Origin: Asterias rubens
Lineage: Eukaryota > Echinodermata > Asteroidea > Forcipulatida > Asteriidae
NCBI RefSeq assembly: GCF_902459465.1
Contig: NC_047071.1
Location: 8,512,098-8,576,097 of the forward strand
Reading direction: 5' to 3'
DNA: 64,000 nucleotides
The notes under the pieces are model-generated. The model was not told where the DNA came from. It saw only the letters and a list, made by a program, of their open reading frames with translations, and made no database searches. Made by a program: the position numbers and the translations under genes. Positions 34,741-46,440 of the stretch are shown one piece after another (position 1 is the stretch's first letter; the number at the start of each line of letters is the position of its first letter).

Positions 34741-34928
34741 TTGACACTATGTCAAAGACCAGTCTTCTCTTTTGGTGTATCTCAACATAATTAATGCATA
34801 CAATTGTAACAAACTTGTGAACATTCGGTCTCAATTGGTCGTTGAAGTTGCGAAGAAAAATCTCCCTTGTCGCATAAAGTTGTGTGCTTTCAGATGCTTG
34901 AACACCAATTGTGTCCAGTGCCTTTCAA
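34741..34928. mobile_element. Family B MITE, fragment
   Basis: CTTGACACTATGTCAAAG, then TCTTCTCTTTTGGTGTATC, GTTGTGTGCTTTCAGATGC and TGTGTCCAGTGCCTTTCAA. The central part of the element is missing. It lies between putative kinase exons. Confidence 0.75.
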
Positions 34929-35080
34929 TTCAAGTCAACATTTATTTCATACTACTCTTCTCAAGCTTTAAAATATCTCCAAAATATTACAGGAAGCACA
35001 GATGATGACTCGTAGGGAAAATAAGTCATCTATGTAAACCCCAATAAAGAGAGTATGAGGCTGTCAGTTTGAGCCAAGGC

Positions 35081-35470
35081 CTAAAGGCAGTGGATACTTT
35101 TGCTAATTGTCAAAGACAAGCCTTCACAGTTGGTGTATCTCAACATATTCATACAATAACAAACCTGTGAAAATCTGAGCTCAATCGGTCTTCGAACTTG
35201 CGAGATAATAATGAAAGAAAAAACACCATTGTCACACGAAGTTGTGTGCACTTAGATGGTTGATTTCGAGACCTCAAGTTCTAAATCTGAGGTCTCGAAA
35301 TCAAATTCGTAGAAAATTACTTCTTTCTCAAAAACTATGGCATTTCAGAGGGAGCCGTTTCTAACAATGATTTATACCATCAACCTCTCCCCATTACTCT
35401 TCACCAAGAAAGGTTTTATACAAATAATTATTTTGAGTAATTACCAATAGTGTCCATGCACTGCCTTTAA
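35081..35470. mobile_element. Family B MITE
   Basis: CTAA-AGGCAGTGGATAC at the left and CACTGCCT-TTAA at the right, with the family core palindrome GAGACCTCAAGTTC / GAGGTCTCGAAATC. Intronic in the putative kinase gene. A small additional B fragment (GTCAAAGACCAGTCTTTTC) follows at 35539-35578. Confidence 0.85.
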
Positions 35471-35665
35471 GAGAAACAACAACAACAAACACTTGATGAA
35501 ATGCTTGACACCATTACACACAAAACACCTTGGCTCATTGTCAAAGACCAGTCTTTTCACTTGGTGTATCTCAACCATAGAGCTCTATGATCAACACAGT
35601 GTTTAATAAGTATTTTTATGTATTGTCATCAACTTTTGTATCAAGTTGCTTGAGGCTCAACTAAC

Positions 35666-35695
35666 CTGGCCACCGCAGTCCGCACAACTTTCCAT
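35666..35695 (-). CDS. Kinase gene, candidate first coding exon
   Basis: ATG at 35695 in a strong context (A at -3, G at +4) opens MESCADCGGQ and ends in phase 0 at a donor GTTAGT (35665-35660). Joining it to the phase-0 exon at 34013 and then to 33774 gives an uninterrupted protein of 981 residues. The CxxC pair is conserved in the decayed copy at 34459, which suggests that it matters. No homology evidence; transcript data would be decisive. Confidence 0.45.
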
Positions 35696-35699
35696 CTTC

Positions 35700-36589
35700 C
35701 TTGGAAAGTCCAAGTTGCTATGTATAACATTCATTATTGATGAATACTGCATAAGTACAATACAAAAAACCAAAACGTAAGTTTATTATACGGCATAAAT
35801 GAAAATGTGGAAATTACAACAACTAAGATCTAGAAAGAAACTAGAAGATATGCTATTCCTTCATCTGTCAGAATGTTTTAACTATTTTGTTTTTTATTTG
35901 TTTTGTATTGTTTAAATTTATTTGGGCCTCGGGTTGGGACTTTTTAACTGTACTTTGTTATCATCATTGTAGGATAATGTTTAGGTATTGCACAATGTAC
36001 AGTAACCTTTTCAGCATAGTAAACGAACAAACAAGCATAATAAAGAGACATCGGATAAAAATAATACTCACTGGGAATGTACTCCAAAGACTTCTGGTTC
36101 TTCTTCTAAATCGTCTCTTGATTTTGATAATGACTGATTCGCAAATCGTTTGTCTCAGTTCAAATCGCTGGAAAAGCTCCAAAAAGCACTAGTGTTTTCA
36201 CGTAAACCTGTGAGTGGTATGTTTGTATTTCTCTTTTTTAAGATGGTCGTAAACATTAAGACCGCGTGCACCCAGGGAAACAGAAGTCAACATTCCCGCC
36301 TATGTGACGTCACAAACAACTTGTTCTTATTTTGATAGAACCTGCGCGTAAGCTGCCGACGCGCTGAGAGGTGCTTCTGTTACGCGTCACCCACAACTAT
36401 CAACCAATGAGAGGGCTTTTACATAACCTCGATGAGGGCGCTGTTTGAGGTTCTGACTTCACAGTGAGACGCAAAAGTTGCACGCAATGGGCCGAATTCA
36501 TAAAAAGTAGCAATTGCTATTTCTAGGCTTTTGCTTACATCTTCATACATAAAAAATAAGCAGTTGCTAGCAAGCAAAAGTTCATGTCC
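35700..36589. other. Region upstream of the kinase gene
   Basis: Presumed 5' UTR and promoter side of the kinase gene. No TATA box or named motif can be assigned. No exon is recognised. Confidence 0.4.
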
Positions 36590-37860
36590 CCCATCTTTTG
36601 GATTAAATGCCCCCCCCCCTCCTCATCTTTTTGACCAGCTTTATCATGAAGCCCAAGTATTGCACTGTGTAAGACCAAACCCTGTGTCCCGCCATGGGCA
36701 ATAATCATGGTGGCAATGGATCCCAAACTTGTTGAAGGGTGGGGGACACTGTGTTAATGTCCCCCCTCAAAATTGGCCTAAGATTGGACCACAGAACATC
36801 TAAAATGCCTAAAATGTCCGGCCCCTTTAAGCGGCCCATCCACACAACGTAAAGGCTTCTCACACGAATGCCCTATCGATGACAGATTTGCACATCCCCC
36901 CTTGAAAAAGTGGAAGAGACATGTCCCCCACCCCTACCCCATGTTTGAAGGGTGAGGGACATAATGTCAAATGTTCCCCGTGTCTTTGACCAACTTTATC
37001 CTTAAACTCTAGTATTGCATTGTGTAAGACCAAACCCTGTGTCCCGTCCCAGCATTAATCCATGGGATAAAGGATGACACAACTTTTTGAAAGGGTGGGG
37101 GACACATCAAATGCCCCTCTCAAAACTGGCCCAAGATTGCACCGCAGGGCCTCTACACTCCCCGAAAATTTGTCCCGGGCCCTAAGGGCCCGGACCCATG
37201 TCGTAGAGGTTTCACACTTGCATGCTCACCCTTTGACAGATTTGCCCCCTAAAACTTTTGCCATAGATTCGCACATGAAGATGCTGTTAACTCAAAAGGT
37301 TCTACTGTTGCTCACATTTAAAGACTTTCTGTTCTGTTCCAATCGGTTTGCCTCTTATTGGCCTAACTTTGCATCACAAAGCATTTAGAATGCAAACTTT
37401 TCCCAGGCCCTGGACCCCACCCCAGGCCGTAGAAGGCTTCGCGTTCCGCTTAAAAAATAATAATAACATGCTGCGTCTTTAATAGATTTGCCCCCCCCCC
37501 CCCAACCACCACCACCCCTAAAATTTCTTATCTTGATCCACCCTTGACGATGCTGGTGATGATTGGGATGAAACGCCGTATGAGCACCATTACTGCAAAA
37601 TTAATATGGATACGAAGCTAATTGAGTTGTTTTTTAGGTAAAAAAGAAGATGATAGATCATAGCTGGAAACAGGCATTAAATTCCAACATCTAAGAGGGG
37701 TCACATCACCCCTCAGACTCCTTTAGATCGCACCAGAGAGCATATATGCGGCCTGAAAATTTCCTGAGGCCCTAAAGCGGGCCCCGACCCCACACCGTAA
37801 AGGTTATGACTAACGATGTCCCCCACCCCCATCGTTCAAGACAGATTGACGCCCCTGAGG
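36590..37860. repeat. Diverged direct repeats rich in GGGGGAC/CCCCCT
   Basis: 36625-36815 and 36970-37165 align over about 190 bp. Shared words are TGTGTAAGACCAAACCCTGT, GGGTGGGGGACAC and CAAGATTG(C/G)ACC. A third, weaker unit is at about 37690-37850 (GATCGCACCAGAGAG, CCCTAAAGCGGGCCC, CCGTAAAGG). A poly-C run occurs at 37491-37502. Probably an old dispersed or tandem element; class unknown. Confidence 0.6.
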
Positions 37861-38319
37861 TGGTGTGGTGCAATGCTGCAAATCAGGCCAGGAGCACCGG
37901 GGCGAACCTCGACTCTTCAATAAAGTGGAAACGGAAACACTTGCCTTTCAAAAACTATCACTTGATATGAAACAAAAGTTGCACTTGGTATGAAACAAAA
38001 GTTACACAAAGAGCAAGACCTTCTACACTTTCTTAAGTTTCATTTACCCAAACAATTGGTATGTTATTTAAAGTCCGTTGGTGCATCCTTTTGATTATTC
38101 CATAGCCACATGAGTGGAGACATGCAATGTACAATATATTGTAAAAATACTGTCCATGGAAATTCGTTGTAATTACATATCGGGCAAATTTAGTTGGGCG
38201 CGACTTGGCCTCGTCTCTTCGTCACTGTTTAGCCTCGTTGAGCCAAGGCTGATTGAGCCTTTAACGGGTACTGTATGAATGACAGGTGCTCTAATTGACT
38301 CTGCTGTATATAGGAATTG
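37861..38319. other. Gene-free stretch
   Basis: Nothing recognised. Confidence 0.4.
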
Positions 38320-38660
38320 AGGCATTGCATGGTGAGGTATCAATGCAAAATTATTTGGTTTGCGGTAACACCATGTGTGTATCATTTGCCAGGTAGAGTT
38401 TGTCTTGCTTTATTCTACTTTCGCGGAGTAGATAATCGGGGGTTCGGGAGACTTCTCAGTTCTGAAAAGAACTGTCCTGCTTTTAACTATTACAAGGGCG
38501 GATGGTACAGAACATAGACTTGGACTACTACTTTAGCTTATAGGATCGTAATTAACTGTACTGCCGCGGAGTCAGTTCTTGGGTTGGTCTCAACGTTTCG
38601 ACTAGCTTGCTCTAGTCAGGATTGGCGGATACAACCTGCTGGTTGTTCCACCTGGCCGTA
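38320..38660 (+). repeat. Dispersed retroposon-like repeat, longer relative of the 16678 insert
   Basis: Shares TTTGCGGTAACACCATGT, AGTTCTGAAAAGAACTG and CTCAACGTTTCGACTAG with the 16678-16839 insert, in the same order but with about 170 extra bases in the middle. The shorter copy therefore looks like an internal deletion derivative. Ends are not defined. Confidence 0.6.
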
Positions 38661-38822
38661 CCTTTTGGCCGCACCACACATTTCTCTGTTCATACACAAC
38701 ATTACTGTAGCTGCCACCAGTGCTGCTCGTATATGCCTATTGGTACTCATCAACATTCTTCCTGACTACCTCACCACACGTATCTTGCTTCTACCTGGCC
38801 GTTTGGCCTCTTACAACCAGTC

Positions 38823-39192
38823 TTAAAGGAACACATTGCCTTGGATCGGACAAGTTGGTCTATAAAAAAGCGTTTGTAACCGTTTGTTATAAAATGCATA
38901 CGGTTGGAAAGATATTTTAAAAGTAGAATACAATGATCCACACAAATTTGCCTCGAAATTGCGTGGTTTTCCTTTTACTGTGCGAACTAACACGGTCTGC
39001 CATTTATGGGAGTCAAAAATAAAAGGCCGACTGTGTTAGTCGACGAGGTAAAAGGAAAACCGTGCAATTTCGAGGCATGTTTGTGTGGATCATTGTATTC
39101 TACTTTTACAGCATGTTTCTACCCATATGCATTTTAAAACAAACGCTTTTCAAAGACCAACTCGACTGATCCAAGGCAACGTGTTCCTTTAA
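38823..39192. mobile_element. Foldback MITE, family C, copy 3
   Basis: TTAA-AGGAACACATTGCC and GGCAACGTGTTCCT-TTAA. Near-complete fold-back, with CACAAATTTGCCTCGAAATT in one arm and AATTTCGAGGCATGTTTGTG in the other. The central ACACGGTC...GACTGTGT pairing carries a small AAAAATAAAA insertion compared with 8156. Confidence 0.9.
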
Positions 39193-40162
39193 CTCGAACC
39201 AATCAATGATAGATTTCCGTGATCGATGTCCTCGTCCTTTATCCGCTCCCTCTTTTTAGCAAGTGGTCTGTATTAAATCATTGTGACTGAAAACTTGCCA
39301 TACACTTAAAAACAACAACAATGTTTCACAACAAGAATACAGAGTACATTATTGAAATGTACTACAATTTCCCCGGGGCATTCAAATACTACCAATAGGG
39401 GGCGCCCTTTGAATAGCAATGGCAGCTTGACGGGACGAGGGCAACCAGTTCAGTGAAGATGAGAAGTACAGCAGCTTCACTTGTTTATGGGACATTGATT
39501 TTCACACAAAGATACATTATCTCGGTAGATTGTGACCACAAAGTTAATGATGTCAGTTTCCGAATTCCTCTTTCTCCCCATGTGACAGGCTTTATTAGGA
39601 ATTCTTCCTGTTTTGTGCAACATTGTATGCCCCTCCTGGTAGGGAAACTGTTCTGTTCTCCAGGGTCATTAAAGATTACGTGTCCTCTCCAAATTAATAC
39701 CGAGGCTGACCTGTCGATTCGTGGTCTTTCCCCGGTGACTTTGTACGACTACACTCTTCAATTCTTTCAGGCATGTGATTTTTCTGGATTTTCCCCCGAT
39801 TTCTGGATCTTCTCCTTCGGCTTTCAAATTTGCTTGAAAGCAATGTTTTGGCGGCTAGATGTGGCTACGGCTACAGCTAGATATTCACGACGTCATAGAC
39901 TTGTGCCGGGCAATTTCTGTGGCGGTGATAGCAAAACGGCTCGACAACTGTCTCGCGAAATCAGCCACCTCGCGATGATATAATTTGCGAGAGGACCGTT
40001 TCTCCACTTTCAAGTTCAAGTGAAGGACATCCGTATTCCTTGCAACAGTAGCCGTAACCGTAGTCGCCAATTCCGATATACGGCCTGTTCATAGATTCAA
40101 TATGTTGCGTAGAATTAAACTTGTTGGATAAACACACCTCATTCATCATCTACCGACCTTTC
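39193..40162. other. Gene-free stretch with unassigned open frame
   Basis: A 176-codon plus-strand frame (39453-39983) has no recognisable domain, signal or splice context. I do not call it a gene. Confidence 0.4.
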
Positions 40163-40493
40163 TTTAAAGACCCTAGACACTATTGGTAACTGTCAAACTG
40201 TCTTCTCACTTGGTGTATCTCAACATTATGCATAAAATAACAAACCTGTGAAAATTTGAGCTCAATGGTCGTCGAGGTTGCGAGATAATAATGAGACCTC
40301 AAACTCTAAATCTGAGGTCTCGAAATCAAATTTGCGGAAAATTAGTTCTTTCTCGAAAACTACGTCACTTCAGAGGGAGCCGTTTCTCACAATATTTTAT
40401 ACTATCGACCTCTCCCCGTTACTCGTTACCAAGTAAGGTTTTATGCTTATAATTATTTTGAGTTATTACCAAAAGTGTCCACTACCTTTAAAA
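40163..40493. mobile_element. Family B MITE
   Basis: TTTAA-AGACCCTAGACACTAT at the left and GTGTCCACTACCT-TTAA at the right, with the family palindrome GAGACCTCAAACTC / TGAGGTCTCGAAATC inside. Slightly shorter than other copies. Confidence 0.85.
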
Positions 40494-40621
40494 TGAGGAA
40501 CATTTTCGTGGATAACTTATTAAAGGAAACCTTACCCAGAACCGCCCAGGTCTACTTCCCGCATAGCATTGCATGCAAATTGCGCCAAACTTCCCCTTTT
40601 GTTTCATTGATATTAAATTAA

Positions 40622-41004
40622 ATACAGTGGACACTATTGGTAAATGTCAAAGACTAGTCTTCTCACTTGGTGTATCTCAACATATGCATAAAATAACAAA
40701 CCTGTGAAAAGTTGAGCTCAATCGGTCCTAGAAGTTGCGAGATAATGATGAAAAAAAAAAACACCCTTGTCACACGAAGTTGTGTGCTTTCTGATGCTTG
40801 ATTTCGAGACCTCAAGTTCTAAACTTGAGGTCTCGAAATCAAACTCGTAGAAAATTACTTCTTTCTCGAAAATTACGTCACTTCAGAGGGAGCTGTTTCT
40901 CACAATGTTTTATACTATCTACCTCTCCCCATTACTCGTACTCAAGAAAGGTTTTATGATGATAATTATTTTGAGTAATTACCAATAGTTTCCACTGCCT
41001 TTAA
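40622..41004. mobile_element. Family B MITE
   Basis: ACAGTGGACACTATTGG at the left (the outer TTAA is mutated) and CACTGCCT-TTAA at the right. The central GAGACCTCAAGTTCTAAAC / TTGAGGTCTCGAAATC stem is well kept. It lies 130 bp from the previous B copy. Confidence 0.88.
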
Positions 41005-41173
41005 AGTAAACTGAAATGCACTCCTTGTAAAGGGCCTGACGGTGGTACACATTTTCCGGTTTTAAGTGATCTGTTTTCCGTGTGGCATTGAACATGTACT
41101 CGATTTGACACAACTCAATGTGACAAACCAGGGAAACGATCCTGACCAGAAACAAATAGTGTTTCTACAACCT

Positions 41174-41451
41174 GGGCCCTATTTCACAGACCTGCTTAAA
41201 GCAGACAATTTGCTTTAAACATTCCCTACTTGTCAGAAATGAGCAGGATACCAGTCACAAATCATACACGTGACATGGTATTTCTGGGAAAGCATAATTT
41301 TGTAGTGATTCTATAGGGGTATACTTGTTGTGCATAAGCAGCTCTATTCTGCTAAGCACAACTAAGCAGCATACCAGTTACATTTTGTATGTAAATTGGT
41401 GTTAGCTGGCAACATTAATCTGCTAAGCAGCTTTATGAAATTGGGCCCTGG
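41174..41451. mobile_element. Foldback element, family F, copy 2
   Basis: GGGCCCTATTTCACAGACC with TGCTTAAAGCA at the left, and TGCTAAGCAGCTTTATGAAA with TTGGGCCC at the right. Same outline as 18610-18853, including a GCATAAGCAGCTCTATTCTG segment. Confidence 0.65.
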
Positions 41452-41727
41452 TGTGACCCATTCCTCTGTAATAATTCATCTGGGCCCCTGTCCCCTCCCA
41501 AGAGTGGGACCAGTATCTGTGCACGTCTGCATACTAGTTTCCTGTTCACCTTTATCGAGATAGAGTTTATTGTTGCAAATGAAACCTACTTTATTCTGTA
41601 CATGGACATGAAGCGTCTGCATGGGTCGTGCTGACAAGGAAATGTTCTCGTTTCTCTTGACCTTAGCTCCTTTGATACAGTTCCCCGTGACCCCGGGCGT
41701 TCTTACGCGTACACAGTCGGATTGGAC

Positions 41728-41836
41728 ATTGGAAAATATTGGTAATAATTACCCAAGACCAGTCTTCTAACTTTGTGTATCTCAGCATAATATGCATAAA
41801 ATAACAACCTGTGAAAAGTTTGAGCTCAGTTGGTCC
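41728..41836. mobile_element. Family B MITE, left-end fragment
   Basis: GGACATTGGAAAATATTGG, then CAAGACCAGTCTTCTAAC, CATAAAATAACAACCTG and GAGCTCAGTTGGTC. The fragment is cut off exactly where the next B element begins with TTAAAGACACTGG, so that element inserted here or the two recombined. Confidence 0.7.
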
Positions 41837-42384
41837 TTAAAGACACTGGACACAATTTGGTAGTTATCAAAGGATAGTCTTCACAGTTCGTTGATCTCAA
41901 CATGTGCATACAACAAATAACAAACCTGTGAATTTGAGCTCAATCGGTCATCGAAGTTGGAAGACATTATTGGGTGCGTTCGTTTAGCTTCCCTGGGTCG
42001 ACCCCGGTGCGTGGCGGTTTTTTTTTTTCAGGACGAACGTGGGTAATTATCTGCACACGTTCGTCCTGGGAAAAAAACGCCATACACCGGGGACGACCCA
42101 GGGAAGCTAAGCGAACGCACCAATTGAAAGAAAAAACACCCTTGCCATACGTAGTTGTGTGCTTTCAGATTCTTGATTTCGAGACCTAAAAAAAAAAATC
42201 TGAGGTCTTCTCGAAATCAAATTCAAAATGTTTAGTAAAAACTTTTTCGTTCTCAAAAACTGCGTTACTTTAAAGGGAGCTGTTTCTCCTAACGTTTTAT
42301 ACTATCAACAGCATGTTACCAAGTAGGGTTTTATGCTTATTGTTAGTTTTCAGAAATATTACCAATTGTGTCCAGGGCCTTTAA
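41837..42384. mobile_element. Family B MITE with nested foldback
   Basis: TTAA-AGACACTGGACACAAT at the left (41830s) and TGTGTCCAGGGCCT-TTAA at the right. The body is interrupted at 41973 by a separate GGTGCG...CGCACC foldback; family B sequence resumes after it with GAAAGAAAAAACACCC. Confidence 0.85.
41973..42121. mobile_element. 149-bp foldback element nested in a family B MITE
   Basis: GGTGCGTTCGTTTAGCTTCC and GGAAGCTAAGCGAACGCACC are inverted ends. Pairing continues through CTGGGTCG, CCCCGGTG and AGGACGAACGTG to a short loop GGGTAATTATCTGC. Virtually the entire element is one hairpin. No target duplication was resolved. Confidence 0.85.
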
Positions 42385-44397
42385 GTATAATGGTCCAAAA
42401 GTACACACACTCTCAAAAATGCATCCCTATAGAGTATTATATTCTTCTTTCCTTTGTTGTACGTGCACTTAATAACGAAAGTTTCCCATAAACTTTGCAA
42501 TATTTCTTGCTGAGCACTCCGGTCTTTAGAATTCCCCAATTATTGAGCCCTGCCCTCCCCCTTTTGTTTTGTCCTTTTTCTGCCGATGTATCGAAAGTGA
42601 GACCACACATCATTCATGATGAGAAGCGCACGTATGATAGGTCGCTAAGAGTTCATCTCTTTATCTGTTCACGAGTAATTATGTTGTGTAAAATTTTTTA
42701 TGGACGGAAAGCTATAAGGAAATTAACTATTGATTAAAGATATACATGGCAGTTATCTCGGTATAGTCTATGCTTGGGAAATTGTACAGGGAATACGATT
42801 TATAGATTAAGGTTAACAGATGGGTCTTTACAATCATGGACGCATTCTCTTTGGTTCCCAAAACTTAGAACAGATAAGCACAAGTTTTTAAAACTATGTG
42901 AAAATGAATGTTTTCTTTCGCGTTTAACTGCATGCTGTGCCCGAATTTCCCAAAGTTTTGCCAGAACTTCCCTTTCTGTTAAGCCCGATTTTAGGGCAGT
43001 TGCCCCTTTCTATGCCCCTCCCCCCCCCCGACCACACGCCTTTAAAAGGATTTTAGTACCTTTGGTTCGTCCAGGTTTTTTTTCTTTCCTACTCACTTTG
43101 TATGAAGATGAATGGGAACATAGTTTACCTGTAGAGGTTTCAGCCTTATTAGTCGTCACGTTTTTTTTTTTAGAAAATAAGCGAAAAGTTTTTCAAGAGA
43201 GTCGCGTACATCTGTTGTACATGCTAAGCAATAATGTCACCTTCTCGCTAAAACGATTTTTTTCGTGAAATTGTTTTACTCATTACTCAAAAAGTACCGT
43301 GTAAAGTTTAATGTCAAATCTACATTAGTGTTTGTGTCGTACAAAAATAGTAACTATTTAAATATTTGTTGAAATAATAAATGAGGTAAACATATTTTTA
43401 TTTCGAACGACTCAATTATAGGGTCTTTATTATTCTTTCGATTTCAGCTCTGCTCTGATTTTTTTTAAATATAATACAGATACGATTTATAAAAGAAAAC
43501 AGTCATAACAGTATTGTTTCCCTCATGAAATTCAAGCCAAAAATGAACGCAATCGGTAATAATAATCATTTCGAAATCATTTCGTATACAAGTTGTTTGG
43601 AAGTGTGCACACAGTTTATTTTTGGTTTTTTAAATAATCTTTGATGGTGTGGATATTAAGATTTGTACCCAGCGTTGGTATCGAAGTGGAAAGGCTGCCA
43701 CGCCCTTTTTGTTTTTAATCAGGAACCAATTTACATCTTTGTGTGGTTAACTCAGGAAATGAACCTGTCAAGGCTGTACCGCCTAAGTTTATGTTTCCGC
43801 ATTATTTTGCCAACAAAGTTTACATTATAACTTCCGCATTTGTTATTGTTCGATTCATACTACACTAGCGGGGGAGAGGTGAGGAATGGAAGGGCAGAGG
43901 GTCACAACACAAATCACCGTGCTGTTGTGAGATCGTATACACTTGCCCGTTTTTTCTCGTTTCTCATTATTTGTCGATCTCCCCATCCATACTTTCCAAT
44001 TTTGCCGCGCGGGTCCCGCTAGTGGTTCCTTCACAGACCCGTTTATTTCCCGTTTCGCTTATAATTATTTCCACGTTCAGTTTATTACTTTCCTATCCCG
44101 TATCGTTTATACGTTTTTCCTCTTCCTTTCCCGTAGGCCTATTATATCCCCGGCCCCGCTAATTATGTTTGCCATTCCCCGTCCCCTGTCCCACCTTGAG
44201 CCCCTTCCCTCTCCCGTCCCATATCTAACCCGAGCCTCTGTATGTGAGCCTTCGTCCCCGCGATCACGTGCGTTGGCATTATTCTTTGCTTGCCACTTTA
44301 TACCAATGTTTTCCGTTTTCCAAGGGGGGGGGGGGCTAATTGGAGAGACACTCTGAGTCACGACGAACCTTTTGGTGCTTTTTGCTGTGTGCTGGGA
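42385..44397. other. Gene-free stretch
   Basis: No supportable exon. A 164-codon plus-strand frame (42774-43268) and others up to 44356 show no domain. Several homopolymer runs occur (T at 41997-42006 and 43160-43171, G at 44323-44334). Confidence 0.4.
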
Positions 44398-45790
44398 ACC
44401 AATTCCATTGGACCCATCCTGTAGGACCCATTCCCACTGGAGCCAGCCCCGAGGGACCCTACCCCATTGGACCCAGCCCCTGGGACCTACTCCCATTAGA
44501 CCCAGCCCCCTTGAAATCCAATCCCATTGGACCCAGCCCCCGAGACCCAATCCCATTGGACACCGCCCCCTGGAACCCTATCCCATTGGACCCAGCCCCC
44601 TGGGACCTAATCCCATTGGACCCAGCCCCCTTGAAATCCAATCCCATTGGACCCAGCCCCCGAGACCCAATCCCATTGGACACCGCCCCCTGGAACCCTA
44701 TCCCATTGGACCCAGCCCCCTGGGACCTAATCCCATTGGACCCAGCCCCCTGGGACCCAATCCCATTGGACCCTGCCCCACTGGGACCCAATCCCATTGG
44801 ACCCTGCCCCCATGGGACCCAATCCCACTGGACCCAGCCCCCTGGGACCCAATCCCACTGGACCCAGCCCCCTGGGACCCAATCCCATTGGACCAGCCCC
44901 CTGGGACCCAATCCCATTGGCCCCAGATCCATGGGACCCCATCCAATTGGACCCAGCCCCCCCCCCCGAGACCCAATCCCATTGGGCCCAGCCCCCGGGG
45001 ACCCAATCCCATTGGACCCAGCCCCCTGGGACCCAATCCCGTTGGACCCAGCCCCCTGGGACCTAATCCTATTGGACCCAGCCCCATGTGACCCTATCCC
45101 ATTGGGCCCAGCCCCCTGGGACGTAATCCCATTGGGCCCAGCCCCCTGGGACCTATTCCCATTGGACCCTGCCCCCTTGGACCCAATCCCAATAGGCCCA
45201 ACCCTCTGGGACCCAATCCCATTGGACCAGCCCCCTGGGACCCAATCCCATTTGCCCCAGATCCATTGGACCCCATCCAATTGGACCCAGCCCCCCCCCG
45301 AGACCCAATCCCATTGGGCCCAGCCCCCTGGGACCCAATCCCATTGGACCCAGCCCCAGCCCCTGGGACCCAATCCCATTGGACCAAGCCCCCTGGGACC
45401 ACTTCCCATTGGACCTAGACCCCTGGGACCCAATCCCATTGGACCCAGCCCCCTGGGACCAAATCCCATTGACCCCAGCCCCATGGGGCCCCATCCAATT
45501 GGACCCAGCCCCCTCCCCCCGAGACACAATCCCATTGGACCCAGCCTCCAGGACCCATTCCCATTTACCTCAGCCCCATGGGACCACATCCAATCGGACC
45601 CATCAGCCCCCCTGAGACCCAATCCCATTGGACCCAGCCTCTAGGACCCATTCCCATTGGACCCAGCCCCCTGGGACCCAATCCCATTGGACCCTGCCCC
45701 CTGGGACCCCATCCCATTGGACTCAGCACCCTGGGACCCAATCCCTTTGGACCCTGTCCCCTTGGACCCCATCCCATTTGACCCAGGCCC
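44398..45790. repeat. 30-bp minisatellite, about 45 units
   Basis: The unit is GGACCCAGCCCCCTGGGACC plus CAATCCCATT, strongly C-rich on the plus strand. Because 30 is a multiple of three and units lack stops, long frames stay open on both strands: PIGPSPLGPN-type decapeptides on plus, GLGPRGLGPM-type on minus. Higher-order copies are visible: a 120-bp block at 44502-44621 is repeated at 44622-44741, and a block with CCAGATCCATGGGACCCC recurs near 44925 and 45250. I treat the open frames as by-products. The ends are degenerate. Confidence 0.92.
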
Positions 45791-46209
45791 CCTCGATCCA
45801 AGTCCTCTTGGCATTGGTCCGGTTGGCTATTGTTAAGGCCCTGTCACACCATGGCGTATCGCCTGAACGTATGCCAACGCATGCACAAAACAGTTCGAAA
45901 ATGTTCACGCACGGGGCCATCAGTCTTGCATGAATACCGCAGGAATCGCGGGGAGATTCAGAATGGAGTCGGAACATTTAACAATGAAACGAACTCGCAC
46001 ACTTTAACGGGCACCCGTTCAAATTAGCGCAATTCTTTAAACACAGTTTATTTGGATACTTGCACCTAATAGTTTGATTGCGGCACGTCTGATTGGTAAT
46101 ACACATTTATTTGTTCTTCTTTTACTGAGTTAATACTGTTGGTCTTTGTTATACTTGGAAACAATTAATGATAACGTTTAAAAAGCCGAATAATCTGGAA
46201 GCGATAATG
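45791..46209. other. Unassigned sequence next to the minisatellite
   Basis: AAGGCCCTGTCACACCATGG and GTATCGCC at 45835-45862 look like a repeat terminus, but no partner end was found. No exon is seen. Confidence 0.35.
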
Positions 46210-46373
46210 TAGACCTGATTCAAGTCCCGTTCTCGTGCGAGAGGTCCCTAAAGTATCCGCCGTCAAAACGTGATCCCGAGCGGCGCGGCACAGGTTTTGG
46301 AAGATTTCTGACGTTAGGCGATGGGACTGAAAATAACAGGACTCTCACGGGATATGGACTTGAGTCAAGTCTA
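46210..46373. mobile_element. Foldback element, family E, copy 1
   Basis: TAGACCTGATTCAAGTCCCG and GGACTTGAGTCAAGTCTA are inverted ends. GAGAGGTCCCTAAAG, CCGTCAAAACG and GGCGATGGGACTGAAAATAA are shared, in reversed order, with 63224-63394. Confidence 0.75.
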
Positions 46374-46440
46374 GTAAAATTCAGTGTATGTGTTCATAAC
46401 TTAAAAAACAATGCGTCATTACCATTTTAAATATAGATCA

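Noticed and set aside
39453-39983. 176-codon plus-strand frame
   Set aside because: No recognisable domain or homologue from memory, no splice context, and residue composition like random translation.
42774-43268. 164-codon plus-strand frame
   Set aside because: No domain, and it runs through homopolymer runs (poly-C, poly-T) that make chance reading likely.
44340-45644. 434-codon proline-rich frame and its 389-codon minus-strand counterpart
   Set aside because: Both arise from a 30-bp minisatellite without stops. No conserved domain, signal peptide or splice sites.
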